Notes under the pieces: generated by a model
Told to the model about the DNA's origin: nothing
Database searches by the model: none
What the model saw: only the letters and a program-made list of their open reading frames with translations
Shown here: positions 43,065-51,022 of the stretch, piece by piece
How positions within the stretch are numbered: position 1 is the first letter of the stretch
How the letters are laid out: every line of letters starts with the position of its first letter
Program-made: the position numbers and the translations under genes
NCBI RefSeq assembly: GCF_001864935.2
Contig: NZ_CP126267.1
Coordinates: 558,001-622,000, forward strand
Origin: Curtobacterium sp. MCBA15_012
GTDB taxonomy: Bacteria; Actinomycetota; Actinomycetes; Actinomycetales; Microbacteriaceae
Length of the DNA stretch: 64,000 nt
Direction of reading: 5' to 3'

Positions 43065-44789
43065 ATGACGCTTCCCCCACAGCGCCGCCGCCGTCGCGGA
43101 CGCCTGACGGCCGCGCTCGCCGGCATCGCCGTCGTGGCCCTCGCCGCCACCGGCTGCAGCATCCAGGTCCGGTCCCAACCGGACCCGAGCATCGGCAAGG
43201 ACACGATGCTCATCAACGCGGACCGCGGCAACCCGCTGTTCGACCGCAACTTCAACCCGTACATCTCGAACGCCCGCACCGCGAGCAAGTGGATGTACGA
43301 GCCGCTCATCGAGATCAACCCGCTCGACGGCAAGGGCACCCCGTGGCTCGCGAGCTCCTGGGACCTCCCGGACGCGCGGACGATCGACATGACGATCCGG
43401 AAGGGCGTCGAGTGGTCCGACGGCACGCCCTTCAGCGCGAAGGACGTCGTCTTCACGTTCGACCTGCTCAAGAAGTTCCCCGCGATGGACGTCAAGGGCG
43501 CCTGGCAGCACATCGACCGCATCGAGCGGGACGGTGACCACGTCGTCTTCCACCTCAAGGGAGAGGACGTGCCGAGCCTCAACATCATCGGCGCGACGTA
43601 CATCCTCGGCGAGCGGCACTACGGCGGGGTGAAGGACCCCGTCACGTGGCGCGACCCGAACCCGGTCGGCACCGGCCCGTTCGTGCTCGGCAACTACTCC
43701 GACCAGCAGTACTCGATGGACAAGAACCCGCGGTACTGGCAGGCCGACAAGATCGCGATCGAGCACCTCGTCCTGCCGGCGACGAACACGCAGCTCGACA
43801 CCGTCACACGCGGCTACGACTGGGCGTACTCGTTCATCTCCGACGTCAAGGGCACCTGGGGCGCGGCCGCCGACACCAACAAGTGGTGGTTCCCGGCCGG
43901 CGGCGTCATCGGCCTCATCCCGAACCTGACGAAGGCGCCGTACGACGACGTCAACGTCCGCAAGGGCATCTCGTACGCGCTGAACCGCGACGACATCGCC
44001 GAGACGGCGTCCGAGGGCAACCTCAGCGCCGCGGGGCAGACCGGCCTGATCCTGCCGAACCAGGAGCAGTTCCTCGACCCGTCGATCCCGGACAAGGGCC
44101 TGATCACGCAGGACACCGAACGGTCCCTCGCCGAGTTCGCGAAGTCCGGCTACACCCAGCAGGGCGGCAAGCTCGTCAAGGACGGCAAGCAGCTCGAGAT
44201 CAACCTGATGACCGCGAACGGGTACTCGGACTGGCTCCGCGCCGCCCAGCAGGTCCAGCGCGACCTCGGGAAGATCGGCATCAAGGTGAACCTGCAGGCG
44301 CCGCAGCCCGCCGGGTACCAGCAGAACATCAACAACGGCAAGTTCGACATGGCGATGGGCGGCATGGGCAACGGCGACGTGTTCCAGGCCTACAACTCGC
44401 TGCTGTCGAGCGACTTCTACCAGCCGGTCGGCAAGTCGACGGTGAACAACTACGAGCGCTACCGCGACGCGGACACCCAGAAGCTCCTCGACGAGTACCG
44501 GGGCACGACCGACCGGGCCGAGCAACAGCGGATCCTCGACCAGCTGCAGCGGATCGTGTACGACGAACTGCCCGTGATCGGCATGTACTACGGCGGACTC
44601 TGGGGACTGTTCAGCGACGCGAAGTTCGTCGGCTGGCCGAGTGCCGAGGACCCGTACATGGCGCCGCAGAACTACGACTCCGCCCCGCTGCTCATCTTCA
44701 CGAAGCTCCGGCTCCGTGACAGCGCGGCCGGCAAGGCGATCCTCGACGAACAGCGCCAGAAGACGCAGCAGACGGAGGCAGGCAAGTGA
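43065..44789 (+). CDS. Dpp/Opp-type ABC importer, substrate-binding lipoprotein
   Basis: A 574-residue family-5 extracellular binding protein. The signal peptide ends AATGC (Cys31). The family signature follows (WLASSWDLPDARTIDM, WSDGTPFSAKDVVFTFDL, VGTGPFVLGNYSD). Although this transporter family is known for peptides, several members import cello- and other beta-oligosaccharides; the LacI repressor and GH1 enzyme in this locus indicate sugar. GGAGG lies 12 bp before ATG 43065. Confidence 0.9.
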   Translation: MTLPPQRRRRRGRLTAALAGIAVVALAATGCSIQVRSQPDPSIGKDTMLINADRGNPLFDRNFNPYISNARTASKWMYEPLIEINPLDGKGTPWLASSWDLPDARTIDMTIRKGVEWSDGTPFSAKDVVFTFDLLKKFPAMDVKGAWQHIDRIERDGDHVVFHLKGEDVPSLNIIGATYILGERHYGGVKDPVTWRDPNPVGTGPFVLGNYSDQQYSMDKNPRYWQADKIAIEHLVLPATNTQLDTVTRGYDWAYSFISDVKGTWGAAADTNKWWFPAGGVIGLIPNLTKAPYDDVNVRKGISYALNRDDIAETASEGNLSAAGQTGLILPNQEQFLDPSIPDKGLITQDTERSLAEFAKSGYTQQGGKLVKDGKQLEINLMTANGYSDWLRAAQQVQRDLGKIGIKVNLQAPQPAGYQQNINNGKFDMAMGGMGNGDVFQAYNSLLSSDFYQPVGKSTVNNYERYRDADTQKLLDEYRGTTDRAEQQRILDQLQRIVYDELPVIGMYYGGLWGLFSDAKFVGWPSAEDPYMAPQNYDSAPLLIFTKLRLRDSAAGKAILDEQRQKTQQTEAGK

Positions 44790-45766
44790 AGTACGTCCTC
44801 CAGAAACTCGTCCTCTTCGTCCTCACCCTGTGGGCCGCGGTCACGCTGAACTTCGTGCTCCCGCGCCTCATGCCGGGCAGCCCCTCGGACGCCGCACTCG
44901 CCAAGCTCAGCCAGAACGGTCCCGTCACCGACGCGACCAAGAAGGCCATCGAGGCCCAGCTCGGCGTCCCCAGCGGCAACCTCTGGGACCAGTACGTCAG
45001 CTACCTGCACCAGGTCGTCACCCTCGACTTCGGCACGAGCTACACGTTCTACCCGCAGCCCGTCGGTGACCTCGTCGGCCGGGCCCTGCCGTACACGCTC
45101 GTCCTCGTCGGCACGGTCACGATCCTCGCGTTCGTGATCGGCACGCTGATCGGCGTCGCGGCGGCCTGGAAGCGCGGCACCTGGCTCGACTCGCTCCCGA
45201 CGCTCTCGGGCTCGTTCATGTCGACGTTCCCGTACTTCTGGACGGCGCTCCTGCTGCTGTTCTTCCTCGGCTACGTCCTGCACTGGTTCCCGACCACCGG
45301 GGCGTCCTCGGCGACGAGCACCCCCGGTTGGAACGGCGAGTACGTCGGCGACGTGCTCCGGCACGCGATCCTCCCGGCGGTGACGATCCTGGTCACGAGC
45401 CTCGGCGGCTGGATCATCGGCATGCGCAACGCCATGATCAACACCCTCGGCGACGACTACGTCACCTTCGCCGAGGCGAACGGTCTCCGCGGCCGCACGG
45501 TCGCGATCCGGTACGCCGCACGGAACGCGATCCTGCCGAACCTGACCGGCTTCGGCCTGGCCCTCGGCGGTGTCGTCGGCGGCTCGGTCCTGGTCGAGCA
45601 GGTGTTCGGCTACCCGGGCATCGGCTACCTGCTGTTCAACGCCGTGATCGGGCAGGACTACCCGCTCATGCAGGCCCTCTTCCTGATGATCACCGTGTCG
45701 GTGCTCATCGCCAACTTCATCGTGGACGTCCTGTACGGCGTCCTGGACCCGAGGACGCGCCGATGA
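44786..45766 (+). CDS. Dpp/Opp-type ABC permease, DppB-like
   Basis: A 326-residue permease with six helices. The EAA-type loop is in DDYVTFAEANGLRGRTVAIRYAARNAILP. It starts inside the end of the binding-protein gene (4-nt overlap). Its stop codon overlaps the first of two mini-ORFs rather than the second permease gene. Confidence 0.9.
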   Translation: MKYVLQKLVLFVLTLWAAVTLNFVLPRLMPGSPSDAALAKLSQNGPVTDATKKAIEAQLGVPSGNLWDQYVSYLHQVVTLDFGTSYTFYPQPVGDLVGRALPYTLVLVGTVTILAFVIGTLIGVAAAWKRGTWLDSLPTLSGSFMSTFPYFWTALLLLFFLGYVLHWFPTTGASSATSTPGWNGEYVGDVLRHAILPAVTILVTSLGGWIIGMRNAMINTLGDDYVTFAEANGLRGRTVAIRYAARNAILPNLTGFGLALGGVVGGSVLVEQVFGYPGIGYLLFNAVIGQDYPLMQALFLMITVSVLIANFIVDVLYGVLDPRTRR

Positions 45767-45828
45767 CCAACAACCTCACGAAGGCGGCGTGCTGCGCCGA
45801 CGACAACCACCCGAGGACGCGCCGATGA
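45763..45828 (+). CDS. Mini-ORF 1 in tandem repeat (21 residues)
   Basis: Starts ATG 45763, overlapping the permease stop as ATGA, and encodes MTNNLTKAACCADDNHPRT plus two arginines. Its stop overlaps the next start in the same way. It may be only a relay for translating ribosomes; no function is known for the peptide. Confidence 0.45.
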   Translation: MTNNLTKAACCADDNHPRTRR

Positions 45829-45890
45829 CCAACAACCTCACGAAGGCGGCGTGCTGCGCCGACGACAACCACCCGAGGACGCGCCGATGA
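45825..45890 (+). CDS. Mini-ORF 2 in tandem repeat, identical to mini-ORF 1
   Basis: Encoded by the second 62-bp unit, with the same 21-residue product and the same ATGA overlap with the following permease gene at 45887. Reinitiation would have to occur twice for the second permease to be translated by coupling. Confidence 0.45.
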   Translation: MTNNLTKAACCADDNHPRTRR

Positions 45891-46843
45891 CCAACACGCG
45901 CACACCCGACACAACCGTCGCAGTACGCACACAGGACGGGCCGGAACAGCAGGCCGCCCCCTCCAGGTGGAAGTCCGTCGGCCGCCAGTTCGGCGTCGTC
46001 TGGAGCAACACCAAGGCCCGCGTCGGCATCTGCATCCTCGGCTTCTTCGTCCTGGTCGCGATCGCCGCCCCGCTCCTCGCCCCGTACGGCGCGAGCCAGA
46101 ACGGCTTCGCCCGCAACGCCGACGCCAGCTGGGCGCACTGGATGGGCACGACCGCCGCCGGCGAGGACGTCCTCTCCCAGATCATCTACGGCGCCCGGGT
46201 CTCGGTGCTCGTCGGTGCGGTAGCGGGCTTCCTGTCCACGTTCGTCGCCGTCGCGATCGGCCTGAGCTGGGGCTACATCCGCGGCTGGGTCGCCGAGGTC
46301 ATCGGGTTCGTCGTGAACCTGTTCCTCGTCATCCCGGGCCTGCCCCTGATGATCGTGATCGCGGCGTACCTCCAGAACGGCGGCATCGCGGTCATCATCG
46401 CGGTGATCGTCGTCACCGGCTGGGCATGGGGTGCACGCGTGCTCCGCTCCCAGACGCAGTCGCTCCGCAGCCGTGACTTCGTGACCGCCGCGCAGTTCTC
46501 CGGCGAGGGCGCGACCCGCATCGTGTTCCGCGAGATCCTGCCGAACATGACGAGCCTCATCGTCGGCAGCTTCTTCGGCGCCGCGACGAGCGCGATCCTC
46601 GCCGAGGCGGGCCTCGAGTTCCTCGGACTCGGCGACTCCTCGATCGTCAGCTGGGGCACGATCCTCTACTGGGCGCAGAACTCGAACGCGCTGCTCACCG
46701 GCCAGTGGGTCCTGCTGTTCGCCCCCGGTCTCTGCATCGCCCTCCTGGCGATGAGCCTCACCCTCATCAACTTCGGCGTCGACGCCGTGTCCAACCCGCG
46801 ACTGCGCGAGGGCGCGCGCCGCAAGAAGGAGGCAGCAGCATGA
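45887..46843 (+). CDS. Dpp/Opp-type ABC permease, DppC-like
   Basis: A 318-residue permease. The DppC N-terminal region (SNTKARVGICILGFFVLV) and the loop SRDFVTAAQFSGEGATRIVFREILP are clear, with six helices. ATG 45887 keeps the ATGA overlap with mini-ORF 2. Its stop overlaps the ATPase start (ATGA). Confidence 0.9.
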   Translation: MTNTRTPDTTVAVRTQDGPEQQAAPSRWKSVGRQFGVVWSNTKARVGICILGFFVLVAIAAPLLAPYGASQNGFARNADASWAHWMGTTAAGEDVLSQIIYGARVSVLVGAVAGFLSTFVAVAIGLSWGYIRGWVAEVIGFVVNLFLVIPGLPLMIVIAAYLQNGGIAVIIAVIVVTGWAWGARVLRSQTQSLRSRDFVTAAQFSGEGATRIVFREILPNMTSLIVGSFFGAATSAILAEAGLEFLGLGDSSIVSWGTILYWAQNSNALLTGQWVLLFAPGLCIALLAMSLTLINFGVDAVSNPRLREGARRKKEAAA

Positions 46844-48627
46844 GCGGCCAGACACCCGACGTGACCAGCGACGGCCTGGAGGCCCGTGGCGGCGCCGCCA
46901 CGCGCCTCCCGTCCGACGCCACCCACGCCACGCAGGACGTCCTGCTCGACGTGCGCGACCTGTCGGTCGTCTACGAGTCGGCCGGCCAGACGGCCGTCCA
47001 GGCCGTCGACCACGTCTCGTTCAGCCTGCGCAAGGGCGAGTTCGTCGGCCTGGTCGGTGAGTCCGGCTCGGGCAAGTCGACCCTCGGCTACGCGCTCACC
47101 CGGCTGCAGAAGCCGCCGGCGCGCACGAACGGCGGCAGCATCGTCTTCGCCGGGAGCGACATCCGCGACCTCGACGCCGAGGCGCTGCGCCAGCAGCGGC
47201 AGGGCGGCTTCGCGATGGTGCTGCAGTCCGGCATGAACGCGCTCAACCCGGTGCGGACCGTCCGGAACCACTTCGGCGACGTCTTCAAGGCTCACGGCCA
47301 CGTGCCGCGGGAGCGCTGGGACGCCCGGATGCGCGAACTCGTCGGCAAGGTGAAGCTGCCGGAGTCGATGCTCGCGCGCTACCCGGGGGAGCTCTCCGGC
47401 GGCATGCGCCAGCGCGTGTCGATCGCCCTCGCGCTGTCCCTCGAGCCGCAGCTCATGGTGTTCGACGAGCCGACCACGGCCCTCGACGTCCTCGTGCAGC
47501 ACGCCGTGATGGACACCATCATCGAGCTGCAGCGGTCCGAGGGGTTCACCGCGGTCCTCATCAGCCACGACCTCGGCATCGTGCTCGAGGCGACCGAGCG
47601 CGTGCTCGTCATGCACGAGGGGCGGATCGTCGAGGACGGCCGCTCGCTCGAGGTCCTCCGCGACCCGCAGGACGACTACACGAAGATGCTCCTGTCGCAC
47701 TACGCCGACCCGCGTGCGGAGGTCGTGAGCCTGCCGGGCTTCCCCGACCGCTCCCTGCGCGACCCGTCGGCCACGCGGCAGGAGACGACGTCGTCGTTCA
47801 GCACGGTCGGGTCGCGCGAGCGCTCCGCGGCGAAGAACCCGATCGTGGTCGAGCACCTCGTGAAGACCTACCCGGCACCCCGTCGCGGCGAGCAGCCCGT
47901 GCAGGCCGTGCGCGACGTCTCGTTCACGCTCGAGCCCGGGCAGTCGCTCGCCCTCGTCGGCCAGTCCGGCTCGGGCAAGTCGACGATCGCGAAGATGCTG
48001 ACCGGCGTCGAGCAGCCCACCAGCGGCACGGTCCGGTTCGGCGACACCGACGTGGCGAAGCTCGGCAGGCGCGGCCTGAAGGACCTGCGTTCCGAGGTGC
48101 AGATGGTGTTCCAGGACCCGTACGCGGCGCTCAACCCGCTGCACACGGTCGAGTACACGCTGTCCCGGCCGATCGCGAACTACACCGGGCTCCGCGGCCG
48201 GGACGCCCGGCGCCGGATGCTCGAGATCCTCGAGACCGTGGGCCTGACGCCCGTCGAGCAGTTCGCGCAGAAGCTCCCGCACCAGCTCTCCGGCGGGCAG
48301 CGGCAGCGCGTGGTCATCGCCCGGGCGCTCGCGAGCGACCCGCAGGTGATCATCGCCGACGAGCCCGTCTCGATGCTCGACGTCACGCTGCGCGCCGGCG
48401 TGCTCGCGCTGCTCGAGGACCTGCGGGAGCAGTGGGGCGTCTCGCTCCTCTACATCACGCACGACCTGCTCAGCGCGCGCCTCATCACCGACGACGTCAT
48501 GGTGCTGCACGACGGCGCCGTGGTCGAGCGCGGCCGCACGGCCGAGGTGCTGCAGCACCCGCAGGACGACTACACGGTCGCGCTGCTGGACGCGGTGCCG
48601 AACCCGCGGCGGACACTGCTCGCATGA
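46840..48627 (+). CDS. Fused double ABC ATPase (DppD-DppF)
   Basis: A 595-residue ATPase carrying both domains in one chain. Domain 1: GESGSGKST, LSGGMRQR, FDEPTTALD. Domain 2: GQSGSGKST, LSGGQRQR, ADEPVSMLD. Residues about 11-26 (DGLEARGGAATRLPSD) come from a palindromic repeat at 46870-46915 and precede the conserved fold. It powers the importer formed with the two permeases. Confidence 0.93.
   Translation: MSGQTPDVTSDGLEARGGAATRLPSDATHATQDVLLDVRDLSVVYESAGQTAVQAVDHVSFSLRKGEFVGLVGESGSGKSTLGYALTRLQKPPARTNGGSIVFAGSDIRDLDAEALRQQRQGGFAMVLQSGMNALNPVRTVRNHFGDVFKAHGHVPRERWDARMRELVGKVKLPESMLARYPGELSGGMRQRVSIALALSLEPQLMVFDEPTTALDVLVQHAVMDTIIELQRSEGFTAVLISHDLGIVLEATERVLVMHEGRIVEDGRSLEVLRDPQDDYTKMLLSHYADPRAEVVSLPGFPDRSLRDPSATRQETTSSFSTVGSRERSAAKNPIVVEHLVKTYPAPRRGEQPVQAVRDVSFTLEPGQSLALVGQSGSGKSTIAKMLTGVEQPTSGTVRFGDTDVAKLGRRGLKDLRSEVQMVFQDPYAALNPLHTVEYTLSRPIANYTGLRGRDARRRMLEILETVGLTPVEQFAQKLPHQLSGGQRQRVVIARALASDPQVIIADEPVSMLDVTLRAGVLALLEDLREQWGVSLLYITHDLLSARLITDDVMVLHDGAVVERGRTAEVLQHPQDDYTVALLDAVPNPRRTLLA
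46870..46915. repeat. GGACGGGAGGC-family repeat inside the ATPase gene
   Basis: The arms GACGGCCTGGAGGCCCGTGG and CCACGCGCCTCCCGTCCG lie in frame near the 5' end of the coding sequence and add about 15 residues without breaking it. Confidence 0.8.
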
Positions 48628-49496
48628 GCACGCTCCACGAGTTCCCGTCCGTCCCGCCCTTCGGCCACCTGCCCACGCCCGAGGGGGTCGACGTCGTCGG
48701 CGTCGACCTCCCGGTCGGGCGGCTCACCGCCTACCGCGTGGTCCCGTCCGGGCCGTCGAAGGGCACGGTCCTGGTCGTCCCCGGGTACACCGGCTCGAAG
48801 GAGGACTGGCGCACCTTCATGCCGCTCCTCCGCGAGGCCGGCTGGACCGCGGTCGCGATCAGCCGCCGTGGCCAGGCCGACTCCGCCGCGCCCACCTCGC
48901 CCCGCGACTACTCGCTCGAGCAGGAGGCCGCCGACGTCGTCCGGGTCGCCGCACTGCTCGACGACGGCGCGCCCGTCCACCTGATCGGACACTCGCTCGG
49001 CGGCGTGATCGCCCGCGCGGCCGCCATCGCGTCGCCGCGGTCGTTCCGGAGCGTCGTGCAGTTCTGCTCCGGCCCGTACGGCTGGCCCTACCGCAAGGTC
49101 ACCGAGCTGACGATCCTGCACGACACCGCCGGCGACCTCCGCACGCTGTTCGACGCCACGAACCCGCTGTGGGCCGGCCGTCCCGACGAGGAACTCCCCG
49201 ACGACGTCCGCATGGTGCGCGACCGCTTCGACGCGACCAGCCCGCTGAGCGTCGTCGCCGGCGGCCACATCCTCGAGGACCACACCGACAGCTCCGCCGA
49301 GCTCCGCGCGACCGGGCTCCCGGTCCTCGTGGCGCACGGCGAGTGGGACGGCGCCTGGCCGATCCCGTGGCAGCGGCAGATGGCCGAGGACACCGGCGCA
49401 CGCTACGAGGTCGTCCCCACGAGCTACCACGGACCCCACGTCGAGAACCCCACCGCGACCATCGCGCTGTTCGACGACTTCCTGTCGGCGCACTGA
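48624..49496 (+). CDS. Alpha/beta hydrolase of the beta-glucoside operon
   Basis: A 290-residue alpha/beta-hydrolase. The nucleophile elbow is GHSLGG, the oxyanion segment is VVPGYTGSKED, and the probable catalytic Asp and His lie in AHGEWDGAW and TSYHGPHVE. ATG 48624 overlaps the ATPase stop. Its place in the operon suggests removal of acyl groups from imported plant glycosides before glucosidase attack; this is inference. Confidence 0.85.
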   Translation: MSTLHEFPSVPPFGHLPTPEGVDVVGVDLPVGRLTAYRVVPSGPSKGTVLVVPGYTGSKEDWRTFMPLLREAGWTAVAISRRGQADSAAPTSPRDYSLEQEAADVVRVAALLDDGAPVHLIGHSLGGVIARAAAIASPRSFRSVVQFCSGPYGWPYRKVTELTILHDTAGDLRTLFDATNPLWAGRPDEELPDDVRMVRDRFDATSPLSVVAGGHILEDHTDSSAELRATGLPVLVAHGEWDGAWPIPWQRQMAEDTGARYEVVPTSYHGPHVENPTATIALFDDFLSAH

Positions 49497-49521
49497 CGCC
49501 GACGCACCGAGAGGACCCATC

Positions 49522-50715
49522 ATCACCACGCTGCAGTTCCCCGACGGCTTCCTCTGGGGCGCCGCCACCGCCGCCCACCAGATCGAGGGCAACAACGTCA
49601 ACAGCAACTGGTGGGTGCACGAGCACGAGCCCGACACCACCATCGTCGAACCCTCCGGCGACGCCGCGGACAGCTACCACCGCTACCGCGAGGACATCAG
49701 GATCGCCGCCGACCTCGGCCTGAACTCCTACCGGTTCAGCATCGAGTGGGCGCGCATCGAGCCCGAGCGCGGCCACGTCTCGCGTGCCGAGATCGACCAC
49801 TACCGCCGCATGGTCGAGGCCTGCCACGAGGCCGGCATCGAACCGATCGTCACGCTCATGCACTTCACCGTCCCGCGCTGGTTCGAGCGCGACGGGTTCT
49901 GGCGCGCCGACGACGCCGCCGACCTCTTCGCCCGCTACACCGAGGCCGCGCTCCCCGTCGTGCAGGACGGCGTCCGCTACGTCTGCACGATCAACGAGCC
50001 GAACATCGCCGCGATGCTCGCCGGGGGCGAGGACGCCGCGAACCTGGTCGCGTACGGGCTCCCCAACCCGGACCTGCACGTGGCCGACCAGCTGCTCGCC
50101 TCGCACAAGCGCTCCCGCGAGGTCCTGTCGCAGGTCTCCGGCCTGCAGTCCGGCTGGACCATCGCGACGCAGGCGTTCCGCGCGAACGGTGAGCCCGGGT
50201 CCGAGCAGATGCTCCGCGAGTACGGGTACCCGCGCGACGACTGGTACCTCGAGCAGGCCGCCGGCGACGACTTCCTCGGCGTGCAGGCCTACACGCGCAC
50301 GTTCATCGGCGCCTCCGGGCCGGTCCCGGTCGCGGAGGACGTCGAGACGACCCTGACCGGGTGGGAGTTCTACCCCGAGGCCTCGGCCGACGGACTCCGC
50401 AGCGCGTGGGAGCTCTCCGGCCACGTGCCGCTGATGATCACCGAGAACGGCATCGCCACCGCCGACGACTCCCGCCGGGTCGCCTACACCCAGGGCGCCC
50501 TCGAGGGGATCCACCGCTGCATCGAGGACGGCATCGAGGTCCTCGGCTACCAGCACTGGTCCCTGCTCGACAACTACGAGTGGGCCTCCGGCTACCGGCC
50601 GACCTTCGGGCTCGTGGCGTGGGACCGCGAGACCTTCGCGCGCACGCCGAAGGACTCGGCGCGCTGGTACGGGAAGGTCGCGCAGGCGAACGCGCTCGAG
50701 ACGCGTCGCGACTGA
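49522..50715 (+). CDS. GH1 beta-glucosidase with apparent AUC start
   Basis: A 397-residue family 1 glycosidase. The barrel begins with the conserved FPDGFLWGAATAAHQIEGN; acid/base Glu159 lies in TINEPN and nucleophile Glu308 in ITENG. No ATG, GTG or TTG exists in frame between the preceding in-frame stop and GTG 49615, which would remove the first conserved strand. A GAGAGGA ribosome binding site (49509-49515) is correctly placed for ATC 49522 (or ATC 49519), so an AUC start, or a base error in an original ATG, is proposed. It hydrolyses imported beta-glucosides in the cytoplasm. Confidence 0.85.
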   Translation: MTTLQFPDGFLWGAATAAHQIEGNNVNSNWWVHEHEPDTTIVEPSGDAADSYHRYREDIRIAADLGLNSYRFSIEWARIEPERGHVSRAEIDHYRRMVEACHEAGIEPIVTLMHFTVPRWFERDGFWRADDAADLFARYTEAALPVVQDGVRYVCTINEPNIAAMLAGGEDAANLVAYGLPNPDLHVADQLLASHKRSREVLSQVSGLQSGWTIATQAFRANGEPGSEQMLREYGYPRDDWYLEQAAGDDFLGVQAYTRTFIGASGPVPVAEDVETTLTGWEFYPEASADGLRSAWELSGHVPLMITENGIATADDSRRVAYTQGALEGIHRCIEDGIEVLGYQHWSLLDNYEWASGYRPTFGLVAWDRETFARTPKDSARWYGKVAQANALETRRD

Positions 50716-51022
50716 CGCGGCCCGCTGACGGACGGGCGCGCCCCGCTCGGCGGCGCGGGGGTCCGCCGAGCGGACCCGCTGACGGACGGGCGCGCCCCGC
50801 TCTGCGGCGACGCGGAGCGTTGCGCGGGGCGCGCCGACCGAGCCTGCGAGGGAGGACGGTGTCAGCTGGCACCGCGCCTCCCGTCCGGTCCCGGTCCCGG
50901 ACCCGACCCCGCCCCCGATGGAGCAGTCGTCGTCGGGTCCGCCGGCGTGACCCGACGACGACTGCTCCATCGCGGGCCGTGTCGCGTTCCGCCCGTCGGC
51001 CCCGCGGGTCGCGAGCCGGGTG
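50716..51022. other. 307-bp gap with hairpins after the glucosidase
   Basis: No gene. It holds two related GCTGACGGACGGGCGCGCCC-like stretches (from about 50725 and 50769), a CGCGCCTCCCGTCCG half-repeat near 50884, and the second 55-bp hairpin element. Confidence 0.75.
50917..50971. repeat. 55-bp GATGGAGCAG hairpin element, copy 2
   Basis: Perfectly paired 23-nt arms (50917-50939, 50949-50971) around a 9-nt loop. Tips GATGGAGCAG/CTGCTCCATC and the inner CGGGT/ACCCG match copy 1 at 20646-20700, while bases between them differ in a compensating way. Confidence 0.9.

Larger units (their letters stand above)
45748..45893 (+). repeat. 62-bp tandem duplication at the permease junction
   Basis: Two exact 62-bp units (45748-45809, 45810-45871) plus the first 22 bp of a third. 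Each unit carries the end of the preceding frame, the ATGA overlap and a start context. Because 62 is not a multiple of three, each copy creates a separate short frame. Confidence 0.95.

Noticed and set aside
49615..50715. GTG 49615 as the start of the beta-glucosidase
   Set aside because: It would delete the conserved FLWGAATAAHQIEG strand, and there is no ribosome binding site before it.
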